The notes beneath the pieces are model-generated. The model did not search any database. It was given only the letters and a program-made list of their open reading frames with translations, and was not told the origin of the DNA. Below are positions 18,190 through 25,536 of a DNA stretch of 25,536 nt, piece after piece. This DNA is from Paratrimastix pyriformis. Its lineage: Eukaryota > Preaxostyla > Paratrimastigidae. Each line of letters opens with the position of its first letter. The stretch's first letter is position 1. The DNA lies in the NCBI GenBank assembly GCA_027972325.1, contig JAPMOS010000347.1, positions 1-25,536 on the forward strand, in the 5' to 3' direction. The position numbers and the translations under genes are program-made.

Positions 18190-20640
18190 TCATGCGCTCA
18201 CAGAAGCGGGTTTTGAAATTGCTTCAAATTGATATTTTGGATACTTGTTTTCATGATCCCAAAATGAAGTATCAATGATGTCTCGTAATTTATCGGTATC
18301 ATCATCGAAAGAGTATGGAACATAGCAAGTGACACAATCTGTGTTATAACGAGAAACAATGCCACCATGGTCAATAATTTTATGCCGGAGTATATCCAAT
18401 TCGATAGCTTCTTGTTCGACGACGAATTGATAAATCGGACGACGGTCGCCAAAGATCAAAGATTCGGTTTGATGGAAGATTGAAAAGATGGTTTTGTTTT
18501 CATTAGTCTCGACGAATGCATTTTCTGAAGTGAGGAAGTCACACAAAGCCTGAGATTTATCGGTTGTATAATGGAGAGATGATTGTGAAGTTTTAATTCG
18601 GTTCATGCAACCGATCCATCCATTAATGCTGAGTTTGCCAAATTGAGTGAAGTTACGAGTGATATTATTTATTGCCTCTTGATCTGTTATTTGATGATCT
18701 TGAATATAATGTTTGGCGGATTGGTCGACATTATTCACGAAGCCGTCAATCACATCATTGAATTTATTATCTTTTATTGGGAGAGAGCAAACAATCTTAT
18801 ATTTAATATCGTCAAGTGAGAAGTAACCCATTTTGAGACAATGAGTGATAGTGTTATGGTAATACCAGCCAGATCCACGTGTTGGAAAATAGTGAGATGT
18901 TTCCACATAATATTTTCCACAAACAATCTTATCATTATTTTTATCGAAAGGAGTCACTTGATCCATGACACAGAACCGTGGGATATCGGTGTGGGCATGC
19001 ATTAAAATATTCCGTCGAGTTTTCCGCATATCGATTTTCGTTTGAATGTATATACCAAAGAAATCTGGAGAGAGTTCATAAGGGACATCTTCAACGAAAG
19101 CATAAGGAGTATATTGAGAGATGATATCAAAGACTTGTTGGTTGTAATAACTACGAGTGTTATCAATCTTAGAATATTTACCGTTCTCGCGTTCTGCTTT
19201 GCATTTCTTTAAATGGCAAGATTTGCATAGCACTTGTAAATTGTCAAGATGTGTGAGGCCACCTTGACATACTGGGGTGATGTGATCGATTTCTGGATCG
19301 TCAGGGAAGCATTGACAGACAGTGCATTTACCGAGAGATTTGTTGAATACCTCTCGTTTAAGTTGGTCAGAAACGTTGCATCGTTCATTGGAATCACATT
19401 GCTTCTCAAATTTCGAGAAGATGACATAACTTGGTTGGTTATTGAACGGTATCTCAAGAGATTTGCAGATGGAGAGAGCATTTTATACGAGATCGATGAG
19501 GCTTTGTGATAATTGGAATCTGCATATAAATGAACGACATGATTATCATCGCGTTGGTATTTAATATAGCAAACAGAATGGCCTTGTAAGTGAATATTTT
19601 TGGAAGACACTTGGAAGTTGAGTTTTGTTAACATTTCCATCAACATATCGAATAGATCATCACAAGAATACATGACATTCGCACCATTTTCAAGGGTATG
19701 AAGATCTTCAATGTGAATATTTTCATGGATTTCTTTGTAAGTGCCGTTAGCATTAATGAAAGTATTTGTGTCTTTAATTGGAGTTTCATCTTGGAATAAT
19801 GAAGTGCGAATATTATTGACCTTTGTGTCCTTTTACGAGAGTTTAATATTGTTGTGATTACACTTTCTTCTGTGATTAAATAACAATGGTTATTATTGAG
19901 GATGAAGATAAAGGTTTCTTTTGTAACATTCATCGGATAGATTTGGAAGTTTGAAGTTCTTTGGGATAGAGATAGGATGCCTGTTGGTGGCGACATATTT
20001 ATGGAATAGGACATTATTCCAGTCAAATGCATAACATGTGATGTTCAGTTGAGTGCAAATAAATACGATATCATTCGTAGTGATACCATTTTCAATATAT
20101 TTATTTAATTTGTCAGTGTTATTGAGGTCGGAATGAAGAAGTTTCAATATATGGATAATATATTGACGAGAGACATGGATACTGGAAAAGCAACGCATCA
20201 ATGACACAATTGTGATCTTTGAAGCTCCGTTTATAAGAGCCAACACCTTTAATATCAATAGCAGGAGGAGACCATGCACGCATTGGAATATTATGTTTTA
20301 ATGTGAGAGAGTTAATTCGTTCAAGTTCAAGAGGTGAATCCATGAGGTTTTTCAGTGAAGTTGCAGATAGATTTTCAATGGATTCAATATTTAAACTGTA
20401 AACTTGAAGAGACATCTGTTTTGTTTTAAATCTTCTGATTTTTGGAGATCATGTATCAAGTAGTCGCGAATGAGAATTTCATGGCCGATGTCCGCAACAT
20501 ACGATGGGACAAGGACTTTAACTCTAAATTTGAATGAAGCGAGCTCGCTTACATCATCTTTCATAACGATAAAGTTTGCTTTTCCTGTGCAGTATACTGG
20601 AACTTGTGTCATATCTTGGTCATAATCAATCAAATTAATA
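18190..20640 (-). pseudogene. Protein-primed-type family B DNA polymerase region with an HNH domain
   Basis: The polymerase side (18190-19233) shows KIDMRKTRRNIL (motif A position), PRFCVMDQVTPFD, GKYYVETSHYFPTRGSGWYY, KLSINGWIGCMNR (motif B position) and IVSRYNTDCVTCYV (motif C, with TD). These are the forms used by the B polymerases of Polinton-like viruses and related mobile DNA. Upstream, around 19870-20280, lie ISRQYIIHILKLLH-like and GITTNDIVFICTQLNITCYA sequences and ETFIFILNNNHCYLIT, the N-terminal viral domain of the same polymerases. An HNH domain sits between the two. The order N-terminal domain, HNH, polymerase, helicase points to one very long protein. It is broken in several places. 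Confidence 0.75.
19195..19420 (-). pseudogene. HNH endonuclease-like domain inside the polymerase region
   Basis: The minus-strand frame gives KCTVCQCF, PEIDHITPVCQGGLTHLDNL and QVLCKSCHLKK. This is a complete HNH/McrA-like core: C-x2-C, DHI, GG, N-L, and C-x2-CH. It is in the same frame as the polymerase catalytic region that follows (GTG/ATG-independent), so it is an internal domain and not a separate gene. Such HNH insertions occur in polymerases of some large viruses and Polinton-like elements. Whether it cuts DNA or is structural is unknown. Confidence 0.8.
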
Positions 20641-20844
20641 TCTTCTTGATTTTGTATTTCTTCTTGCGTTTTGGCAATTCAATTGGTTGGTATTTTTCAG
20701 ATCTTTGTTGAATTGTCCCACTTTCTTGTGCATTTCGATAGTCCGATTGTGAATATCAATGAGGGTATCAAGGTAATGATTTGTGCGACGTGGAATCATT
20801 TTTTGGTTGGAATTCACATATGAAGCGAGATGATTTGCGACCAC
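20635..20844 (-). pseudogene. Leading part of the polymerase gene, function unknown
   Basis: Seventy codons begin at an ATG at 20844: MVANHLASYVNSNQKMIPRR, then a helical basic stretch (HNRTIEMHKKVGQFNKDL). It directly precedes the polymerase N-terminal region, whose next part reads INLIDYDQDMTQVPVY and KANFIVMKDDVSE. It is probably the start of the same long protein. No motif is recognised. Confidence 0.4.
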
Positions 20845-21055
20845 ACGTTGGATTGGTAATTCTGAGTTGGAATATTTTTTTCAGTGACTGAGCATAGTTT
20901 TGGTCATAATTTTTGGGCAATTAATTTCTTAATGATGGAAGTTAATTTTGGAACATTTATATATATATATATGGTTATATTTTCTTTTAAACTAAATTAT
21001 TTTTAATAGAAAAAGAAAAGATGGAAAAATAAAAATCTAATCAGAATATATAGAC
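20845..21055. promoter_or_regulatory. AT-rich divergent intergenic region
   Basis: About 210 bases lie between the minus-strand replication gene and the plus-strand small gene at 21056. The region holds ATATATATATATGG near 20961 and an AATATATAGA word at 21045-21054, immediately before the ATG. It is a candidate two-way promoter region; the evidence is position and composition only. Confidence 0.4.
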
Positions 21056-21268
21056 ATGAATAAAGATTTAGAAAAGAAATGTAAATATTTTGACGACATC
21101 CTTGCAATAGCGACTCGTTTTGATATTATTCTCAATGATGAGGATTTAACATGTGAGATCCAATGTGATAATAGAAGACTTGAGAATGAATGTGAAACCC
21201 AATTCACCAAGCTGAATGAGATAGCTGACCAACTTCAACAGATGAAAAGAAAGGAAATGAAGAGCTGA
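21056..21268 (+). CDS. Small acidic helical protein, unknown
   Basis: The 70-residue product is highly charged and helical (KCKYFDDILAIATRFDIILN, NRRLENECETQFTKLNEI, ADQLQQMKRKEMKS) with coiled-coil-like spacing in the second half. The start ATG follows AATATATAGA by one base. Only 23 bases separate it from the next small gene on the same strand, so the two may be co-transcribed or pieces of one gene. No family is recognised. Confidence 0.45.
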   Translation: MNKDLEKKCKYFDDILAIATRFDIILNDEDLTCEIQCDNRRLENECETQFTKLNEIADQLQQMKRKEMKS

Positions 21269-21291
21269 TCGAAAAATATACGAAACTGAGA

Positions 21292-21606
21292 ATGGAAGCG
21301 ATTGAAAAACTAATGAGAGATATTCGGAAGTTTATATATAATGAGATGAAAGAGCAAGTTGAATGTTTTGATAAGGCGCAACTTTTCGACTCTTCGGACT
21401 ATGGCGAGATATTGGATGCCTTGTTTAAATCGTTGGAATATTGCGGGAGACTATATAAGAAATCCTTAAACTATAAAACGAATAAGAAAAACGGTCGTTA
21501 TATGCTCCCGATGCGTATTAAGAAAATAATTGACGATGTAAATCATAAGAATGAGAAAGATGCTGAAAATAATGATGAAGAAGAATCAGAAAATGAAACC
21601 GACTAA
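21292..21606 (+). CDS. Small charged protein, possible member of the local paralogous family
   Basis: The product has 104 residues. Residues 1-60 are helical (MRDIRKFIYNEMKEQVECFD; YGEILDALFKSLEYCGRL) and the tail is acidic (NDEEESENETD). The CFDKAQLFD and ILDALFKSL spacing recalls the FD-x-x-x-x-x-L core of the other small genes at 21966, 22300 and 22794, but weakly. It follows closely on the small gene before it. No known domain was seen. Confidence 0.45.
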   Translation: MEAIEKLMRDIRKFIYNEMKEQVECFDKAQLFDSSDYGEILDALFKSLEYCGRLYKKSLNYKTNKKNGRYMLPMRIKKIIDDVNHKNEKDAENNDEEESENETD

Positions 21607-21659
21607 AATAATCTGAATTTCAATTAAAAAATAATTAATTATTAGAAATTATTTATTTT

Positions 21660-21965
21660 TTTATGATAAAACTTAGTCGTCATATTCATCATGAGCATAT
21701 TTTACGTCTTTAGGAACGTCTTTCATATGATTGTCTTTGATATGATTGTTTTCAACCTTGTCCAAATCTTCAACTTTAGTGTAGCAATTGATATTTAGTC
21801 CAGTTTTTGCCTGTTCATAAAATTTTCGACGAGGCGGAGTTCGTTATTGTATTGGGTTATGAATTTGTCAGTCAAATCATGATCATGATATGGCCTCTCA
21901 TTTGAAGTATGCTCGATTATTTGGGTATAGAACTTTGTATTTGTATATGAATCCTTTCAAGAGCC
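21660..21965 (-). pseudogene. Remnant of a small minus-strand protein
   Basis: The minus-strand frame ending at the TAA of 21673-21675 reads RRKFYEQAKTGLNINCYTK and then a charged tail (DNHMKDVPKDVKYAHDEYDD). It has no usable start of its own. It lies directly downstream of the 21966-22235 gene and may be the decayed remainder of that gene or of a neighbour. Nothing else is recognised in this stretch. Confidence 0.35.
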
Positions 21966-22235
21966 TCATCGCAAGCCGTATACCTCTATCAAGTAGGCTA
22001 TCTTCTTCGCCATTTCGATAGTATTAAAACAATTTGATTTCACGTGACGGATGACAATATCTAGCTCGTGTTTCACATAATTGATTCTGTTATAGATCTT
22101 TCCACAATACTCTGGGAGATTCCAGTATGAATCGTTCTTTAAATATGCGAGGGTGTTATCAAAAAGTTGTAATGATTGGATGGGAAGATCAAATCTGAAA
22201 AAAGTCTGCTTTTCTTGTAAGTTGAATTCGTCCAT
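21966..22235 (-). CDS. Small protein of a local paralogous family
   Basis: The 89-residue product begins MDEFNLQEKQTFFRFDLPIQ and continues with LQLFDNTLAYL and a helical region (NRINYVKHELDIVIRHVKSN). The pattern of a phenylalanine/aspartate-rich start, then PI, then FD-x5-L is shared with the genes at 22300-22706 and 22794-23285. Upstream lies the AT-rich motif 22243-22276, which recurs before 22706. The function is unknown. Confidence 0.5.
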   Translation of the reverse strand: MDEFNLQEKQTFFRFDLPIQSLQLFDNTLAYLKNDSYWNLPEYCGKIYNRINYVKHELDIVIRHVKSNCFNTIEMAKKIAYLIEVYGLR

Positions 22236-22242
22236 TATTTAT

Positions 22243-22276
22243 TCTATATATTATTTAGATAATATTTTCTTTAAAT
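22243..22276 (-). promoter_or_regulatory. Conserved AT-rich upstream motif, copy 1
   Basis: Seven bases upstream of the minus-strand ATG at 22235. On the plus strand it reads TCTATATATTAT, then TTAGATAA, then TTTTCTTTAAAT. Copy 2 at 22710-22745 has the same three blocks in the same order and almost the same spacing. It is a candidate virus-type promoter. Confidence 0.55.
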
Positions 22277-22299
22277 GAAATTAATTAAAGAAAATCTAA

Positions 22300-22706
22300 T
22301 TAATATTTAAAAAAGTTTGGAAAGTGTTCTTCTCCTTTTGTTTTCTTATAAAGTTCCAAACAATCATCTTTCAGAGTGCTATTATAATTCTTGAAATATT
22401 CGAAGTTACGCTGACACATTTCTTTTTCGAAGTTAATGATGTGATCAATCATTGTATCAGCAGCAACATTCACTGAATGTCCAAGACGGAAACATTCATT
22501 TGTCCAAATGTTTGGAACTGTTCTGATATCTGACATATAATGAACTAAGTCGGAATAAGCATCAATAAGGTTTACAAATTGTTCTTTGCATATATTGGAA
22601 AGTGCTTCAGGTGATAAACCATCTAGATATTTTGTTTGAGGATTGCATCGAAATGTAATGCAATATCAATAGTAAATGAACACTTGTTTAAATCGCAAGG
22701 ATGCAT
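22300..22706 (-). pseudogene. Member of the small paralogous gene family, broken
   Basis: Starting at the ATG at 22706-22704, the protein reads MHPCDLNKCSFTIDIALHFD, giving the same early FxIDIAxxFD core as its neighbours. Further left (22536-22303) come NVAADTMIDHIINFEKEMCQ and RNFEYFKNYNSTLKDDCLEL, which line up with the middle of the 22794 product (VTDAIDRMHEHIHVFYNEL, then a Tyr/Asn-rich stretch and CQKELK). The two genes stand head to head, which suggests duplication with inversion. The function is unknown. Confidence 0.5.
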
Positions 22707-22709
22707 GGA

Positions 22710-22745
22710 TCTATATATTATATTTAGATATTTTTTTCTTTAAAT
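22710..22745. promoter_or_regulatory. Conserved AT-rich upstream motif, copy 2
   Basis: Three bases upstream of the ATG at 22706. It has the blocks TCTATATATTAT, TTTAGATA and TTTTTCTTTAAAT, matching copy 1. It lies between the divergent genes at 22706 and 22794, so it may serve both. A GTATATATATAC word at 22777-22788 lies just before the plus-strand gene. Confidence 0.55.
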
Positions 22746-22793
22746 AATAAATAATAATATAGAAATTAAAATGTATAGTATATATATACAAGA

Positions 22794-23285
22794 ATGGAAT
22801 CAAAAAATGGAGATCATGATTTAATCAATTATATTTTTCCAATCGAAATGGCAGAACACTTTGATGGCGCCATCAGATTCTTATATCAAAGACAACCGTT
22901 GATTGTGATGATAGATTTATCAGACAATGGTGATGCATTTAATATACTTGCTTATAAGATCGAATTTATGAAAACACAAATCCAGGAGAATGCTCAGCAT
23001 ATATCAGATATCAAAGAAGGAAGCAAATTATTTCATTATATCACATTACTTCACAGAGTCACTGACGCAATTGATCGTATGCATGAGCATATTCATGTTT
23101 TTTATAATGAATTGAAGGACTATGGGTCTAATTATAATAACTTCTATGACCAGACATATCAGGAAAAATACAACAGTAAATGTCAAAAAGAACTCAAACG
23201 TCTTGACGAATTCTATGAATTTGCAAAACGGGACACACTGTGGATAATTGGAGAGAACTGTAACGAATTAAATTTAATAATATAG
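22794..23285 (+). CDS. Small protein of the local paralogous family, full-length-looking
   Basis: With 163 residues this is the longest of the group. The start MESKNGDHDLINYIFPIEMA is followed by EHFDGAIRFLYQ, then helices (YKIEFMKTQIQENAQHIS; LHRVTDAIDRMHEHIHVFY) and a Tyr/Asn-rich section (GSNYNNFYDQTYQEKYN). It ends with a further helix and IIGENCNELNLII. The protein is mostly alpha-helical, without signal peptide, membrane segment or recognised motif. It faces the broken paralogue across about 87 bases of AT-rich sequence. Confidence 0.6.
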   Translation: MESKNGDHDLINYIFPIEMAEHFDGAIRFLYQRQPLIVMIDLSDNGDAFNILAYKIEFMKTQIQENAQHISDIKEGSKLFHYITLLHRVTDAIDRMHEHIHVFYNELKDYGSNYNNFYDQTYQEKYNSKCQKELKRLDEFYEFAKRDTLWIIGENCNELNLII

Positions 23286-23323
23286 AAATAACTATCTCTT
23301 TCTATATTATAAAGAATAGTATA

Positions 23324-23550
23324 ATGGCACGTGAAGTATTATTAAGAGCAGTGAGTGTGATTGTTACAGAGGGTGATCATGTGAAATTACGAGAGAGTAA
23401 CAATGTATGGGTAAAATCAAGACAATCGCCAAAGATGGAAAATCAATGACAGGTGTTTTGGAGAATGATGTGATACCAGAGAACAAGAAATACAAGATTG
23501 GAAAGAAGGTGAAATTTGAGACAGATGAGATCATTCAAGTGCTCGTTTAA
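23324..23550 (+). pseudogene. One or two very small plus-strand genes
   Basis: One frame from the ATG at 23324 gives 41 residues (MAREVLLRAVSVIVTEGDHV and on) ending at 23449. An overlapping frame from 23407 gives 47 residues (MGKIKTIAKDGKSMTGVLEN, then KYKIGKKVKFETDEIIQVLV) ending at 23550. The second has a small beta-rich, basic look, like an SH3- or KOW-type fold. It may be a real short viral gene or the end of one gene with the first frame. A TCTATATTAT word lies at 23300-23309, ahead of the first ATG. Confidence 0.4.
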
Positions 23551-23619
23551 TGAATTTAATATATAAGGAAATATTATATATTAAATATTAAATTAAATTT
23601 ATTCATCTTCGTTTTGATT

Positions 23620-23886
23620 TTAGTTTGTTGATTTTTTATCCATTCCTAGTAAATCTTCTAACATCTTAATCCTATTGGCTTCTTCTTGTTGTTTTACACG
23701 ATTTTGTTGTTCATTTTTCTCCTGAGCCAGTTGAGACATTAGTTTCATAAGTCCGAAATTTGGGGTGACATCATGATTGTCTATTGATAACTTGGCATTA
23801 CATTTAAGTAACATGTCAAATACCGAAATATTTTCGGGTAGAGTCTCACCTTCAACATTGACCGTAATAGTTGGTTTTGTCCACAT
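23620..23886 (-). CDS. Small protein with C-terminal coiled coil, unknown
   Basis: The product has 88 residues. The N-terminal 45 are beta-like (TITVNVEGETLPENISVFDM, then AKLSIDNHDVTPNF). Residues about 45-80 form a Gln/Glu-rich coiled coil (SQLAQEKNEQQNRVKQQEEA). The upstream side holds a TATATATAGTATTATAA run right after the start at 23886. No known family is recognised. Confidence 0.5.
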   Translation of the reverse strand: MWTKPTITVNVEGETLPENISVFDMLLKCNAKLSIDNHDVTPNFGLMKLMSQLAQEKNEQQNRVKQQEEANRIKMLEDLLGMDKKSTN

Positions 23887-23942
23887 ATATATAGTATTAT
23901 AACATTTTATTTTTTTAAATTAAAATATTTTAATTTAAAAAT

Positions 23943-24206
23943 CTATTCATTGATTTTAGTGATAGTAATATCATCAGACTGATATTTGGCACATGATTTG
24001 TTTTTAATATTTTCAATAGTTTGCATTGTAAGATGAAGGTCACTAGCGATATCAGAAAGCCGATTGTATTCACGCCTCATATTGTGGATTTTATCGACGA
24101 GAAGCCATTGAGGTGAGGTATTGACGATGCGACCACCTTGAAGATGTTTTCCACGATTATTTTGAATGAGTTTTGTTACTTCGATCACCCCGTCACCACC
24201 ATTCAT
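23943..24206 (-). CDS. Small protein, possible DNA-binding, unknown family
   Basis: The product has 87 residues. It has a glycine-rich start (MNGGDGVIEVTKLIQNNRGK), then helical segments (LLVDKIHNMRREYNRLSDIA; DLHLTMQTIENIKNKSCAKY). The RLSDIASDLHLTMQTIENI stretch resembles a helix-turn-helix in hydrophobic spacing, but this is only a resemblance. It lies in tandem with the gene at 23620 on the minus strand. Confidence 0.45.
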   Translation of the reverse strand: MNGGDGVIEVTKLIQNNRGKHLQGGRIVNTSPQWLLVDKIHNMRREYNRLSDIASDLHLTMQTIENIKNKSCAKYQSDDITITKINE

Positions 24207-24510
24207 TTTTTATAGACAGAAGTCAAACAACAATTTAGATGTTGTGCAACGTCATGCACCATTATGAAAGTCCTGACAGATTCCCGTCTGATGGTTTGTT
24301 ACTCTCAACCATATTGTTTCGTTTGTCGAGTCATATTTATATTATTATTCTATACTTTTTTAAATTAAGAAAATAGAGAATTAAAAATCACCTCAATCCT
24401 TGATTAAATTAACCCAGTGTTTTCCAGTGATATAAAGATCATTATCATGATCTTGTAACGCTTTCGCGAGAAGAAAGGGTCACGAAAATTTACAATTTTA
24501 GAAAATTTGA
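24207..24510. other. Spacer without a recognisable gene
   Basis: About 300 AT-rich bases. A short inverted repeat (CCTGACAGATTCCCGTCTGATGG, 24273-24295) and the AT-rich word CTATACTTTTTTAAATTAAG near 24351 are the only structure seen. The latter resembles the upstream motif at 22243 loosely. Confidence 0.35.
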
Positions 24511-25130
24511 TTACTTCCTTTTCAAATCATTTCGAAACATGCGACGATTAAAATATTGTTCTGCGATGGGAAACAAACACTGAATACCTCCGCGAATAGT
24601 CATTAACATCAATCTCCTTGCGATCATACTTGTATTTTCGAGTGATCTCATAATTGTTTTCGCCTTTATATTTAATAATTGTAGTGCATTCAGGTACATC
24701 CGAGAAATTAGTCGGGATTTCCAACCTGATGTGAATATAGTGAGTGCTTCATCAAAAGTCTTGATTAATGAGGTCATCATGACAATTTGGTGTAACATTT
24801 GACCCATACTCGGCTCATATTCATTGAAGAATCATCCGACCTTGTATTTGGCGGCCTTCATGATTCGTCGTTGGTAAATCATGGAGTCTCGCGCATGCTT
24901 GATAAAATGTCAATAGAGAACGGATGGTATTTTTAAATTTATAAATTGATTTTCGGAATTGCCTTAATTGATTGGCATCATTTTGTTGCTCCAGCCACAA
25001 AATCCGAATTATATGGTCCACATCCAAGAACATTCAGAATTTTTCGGATCTCCGGTAGATCAGAATTAATTTGAGAATCATAATATGCGATGAGATTATC
25101 AATTGTTTCATGTAAACATCTCGTAATCCC
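24511..25130 (-). pseudogene. Remains of a larger minus-strand virus-type protein
   Basis: Coding-like stretches lie in several minus-strand frames. Reading leftwards, ETIDNLIAYYDSQINSDL and LNVLGCGPYNSDF lie near 25020-25100, MLHQIVMMTSLIKTFDEA near 24740-24800, and PTNFSDVPECTTIIKYKG with EIDVNDYSRRYSVFVSH near 24570-24715. They have viral-style codon use and charge but no domain I recognise. They appear to be one broken gene, or two. Confidence 0.4.
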
Positions 25131-25536
25131 ATGTAGAATTCAGTAATAAATGGTGATTCAATTTTTACTTTTTCTTATAATAGAATTAGATAATTTATTT
25201 TAAATTAAAATATTTTGAAATTAAATTCTGCTATATTTTAATAAATTAATTTTTGTTTTTATTTATTATCATCAAATTTAACAAATTTAAATGATTTTCA
25301 TCTTCTGGATCAGAGAATGTGATCATGCACAAATTTTTTCATACCTTGAGAATTTTGTCAATAATTTTGATGCTTTGTCATCTCTTCACAAGCGTCAAAA
25401 TGGCCATGTCTTTAATCAGATATTCTTATGAGATTGTGGTATTCCACGATTTCTTATACATTGAAATAAATGTTTTGTAATCCATTTCGTATATCGGGTC
25501 AATTTGTTCATGATTATACCTAATTCATATAGTTTT
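25131..25536. other. AT-rich right edge without a clear gene
   Basis: Bases 25170-25290 are almost pure A/T, with TTTAAATTAAAATATTTT words like those at 23915-23940. From 25290 on, short minus-strand coding-like fragments may exist, but none is long enough to support. Confidence 0.3.

Larger units (their letters stand above)
15522..25536. mobile_element. Fossil Polinton / Polinton-like virus element (AT-rich block)
   Basis: The whole block is strongly AT-rich and carries an rve-type integrase, a broken long polymerase-helicase gene with an HNH domain, and many small genes on both strands. This is the gene set and layout of Polinton-like viruses. No capsid, protease or packaging ATPase gene was recognised. 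The left end is probably near the hairpin at 15522. The right end is outside the window or not recognisable. The integrase looks whole, while the replication gene and the right edge are heavily broken (roughly eight breaks or more in total), so the copy is old. Confidence 0.65.

Noticed and set aside
1-25536. CRISPR array, rRNA or tRNA genes
   Set aside because: No regularly spaced repeat-spacer units and no cloverleaf or rRNA-like conserved stretch was seen on either strand.
1-25536. Bacterial or phage origin of the window
   Set aside because: LINE, DIRS and Polinton-type genes are eukaryotic elements, and there are no bacterial operons or consistent ribosome binding sites.

Overview
The window looks like a gene-poor, repeat-rich stretch of a unicellular eukaryote nuclear genome, or an integrated large-virus region within one. 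I cannot name the organism. The evidence is the mix of element types: a LINE, a DIRS-type retroelement, and two different virus-like replication modules, with no bacterial operons, no rRNA and no tRNA that I could see. Base composition changes in blocks. Bases 1-4196 and about 6836-10060 are of middling GC, the LINE (4197-6835) and the DIRS-type element (about 12140-15500) are strongly GC-rich, and everything right of about 15520 is strongly AT-rich.

Left block (1-10063): a fossil virus-like element with a tyrosine recombinase, a family B DNA polymerase of the herpesvirus/large-DNA-virus type, and an archaeo-eukaryotic primase joined to a herpesvirus-origin-binding-like helicase. These three would supply integration or resolution, replication and priming/unwinding. 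No capsid gene is visible here. The block is interrupted by a 5'-truncated LINE that keeps the end of its reverse transcriptase, an RNase H and a restriction-like endonuclease (Dualen/RandI-like layout). The helicase region ends in a segment that lies on the opposite strand and is bracketed by inverted 53-base repeat arms. A 107-base MITE-like element with perfect 13-base inverted ends sits next to it, and its end sequence is also present at the other side of the flipped segment.

Middle block (10192-15500): an unrecognised protein with one likely membrane segment (10345-11374), about 0.75 kb without a convincing gene, then a decayed DIRS-type retroelement with an RG-rich gag-like region, reverse transcriptase and RNase H. 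No tyrosine recombinase follows it in the window.

Right block (about 15520-25536): an AT-rich fossil of the Polinton / Polinton-like-virus kind. On the minus strand it has an rve-type integrase and then, reading leftwards from 20844, the remains of one long replication protein: viral N-terminal region, HNH domain, protein-primed-type B polymerase and SF1 helicase. Further right are small unrecognised genes on both strands. Several of these look like members of one paralogous family, and two share a long AT-rich upstream motif. The right edge is strongly decayed.

The most notable points are two unrelated B-family polymerases within 20 kb, the recombinase + PolB + primase-helicase combination, the flipped helicase segment with its short inverted-repeat elements, and the paralogous small-gene cluster with shared promoter-like sequence.
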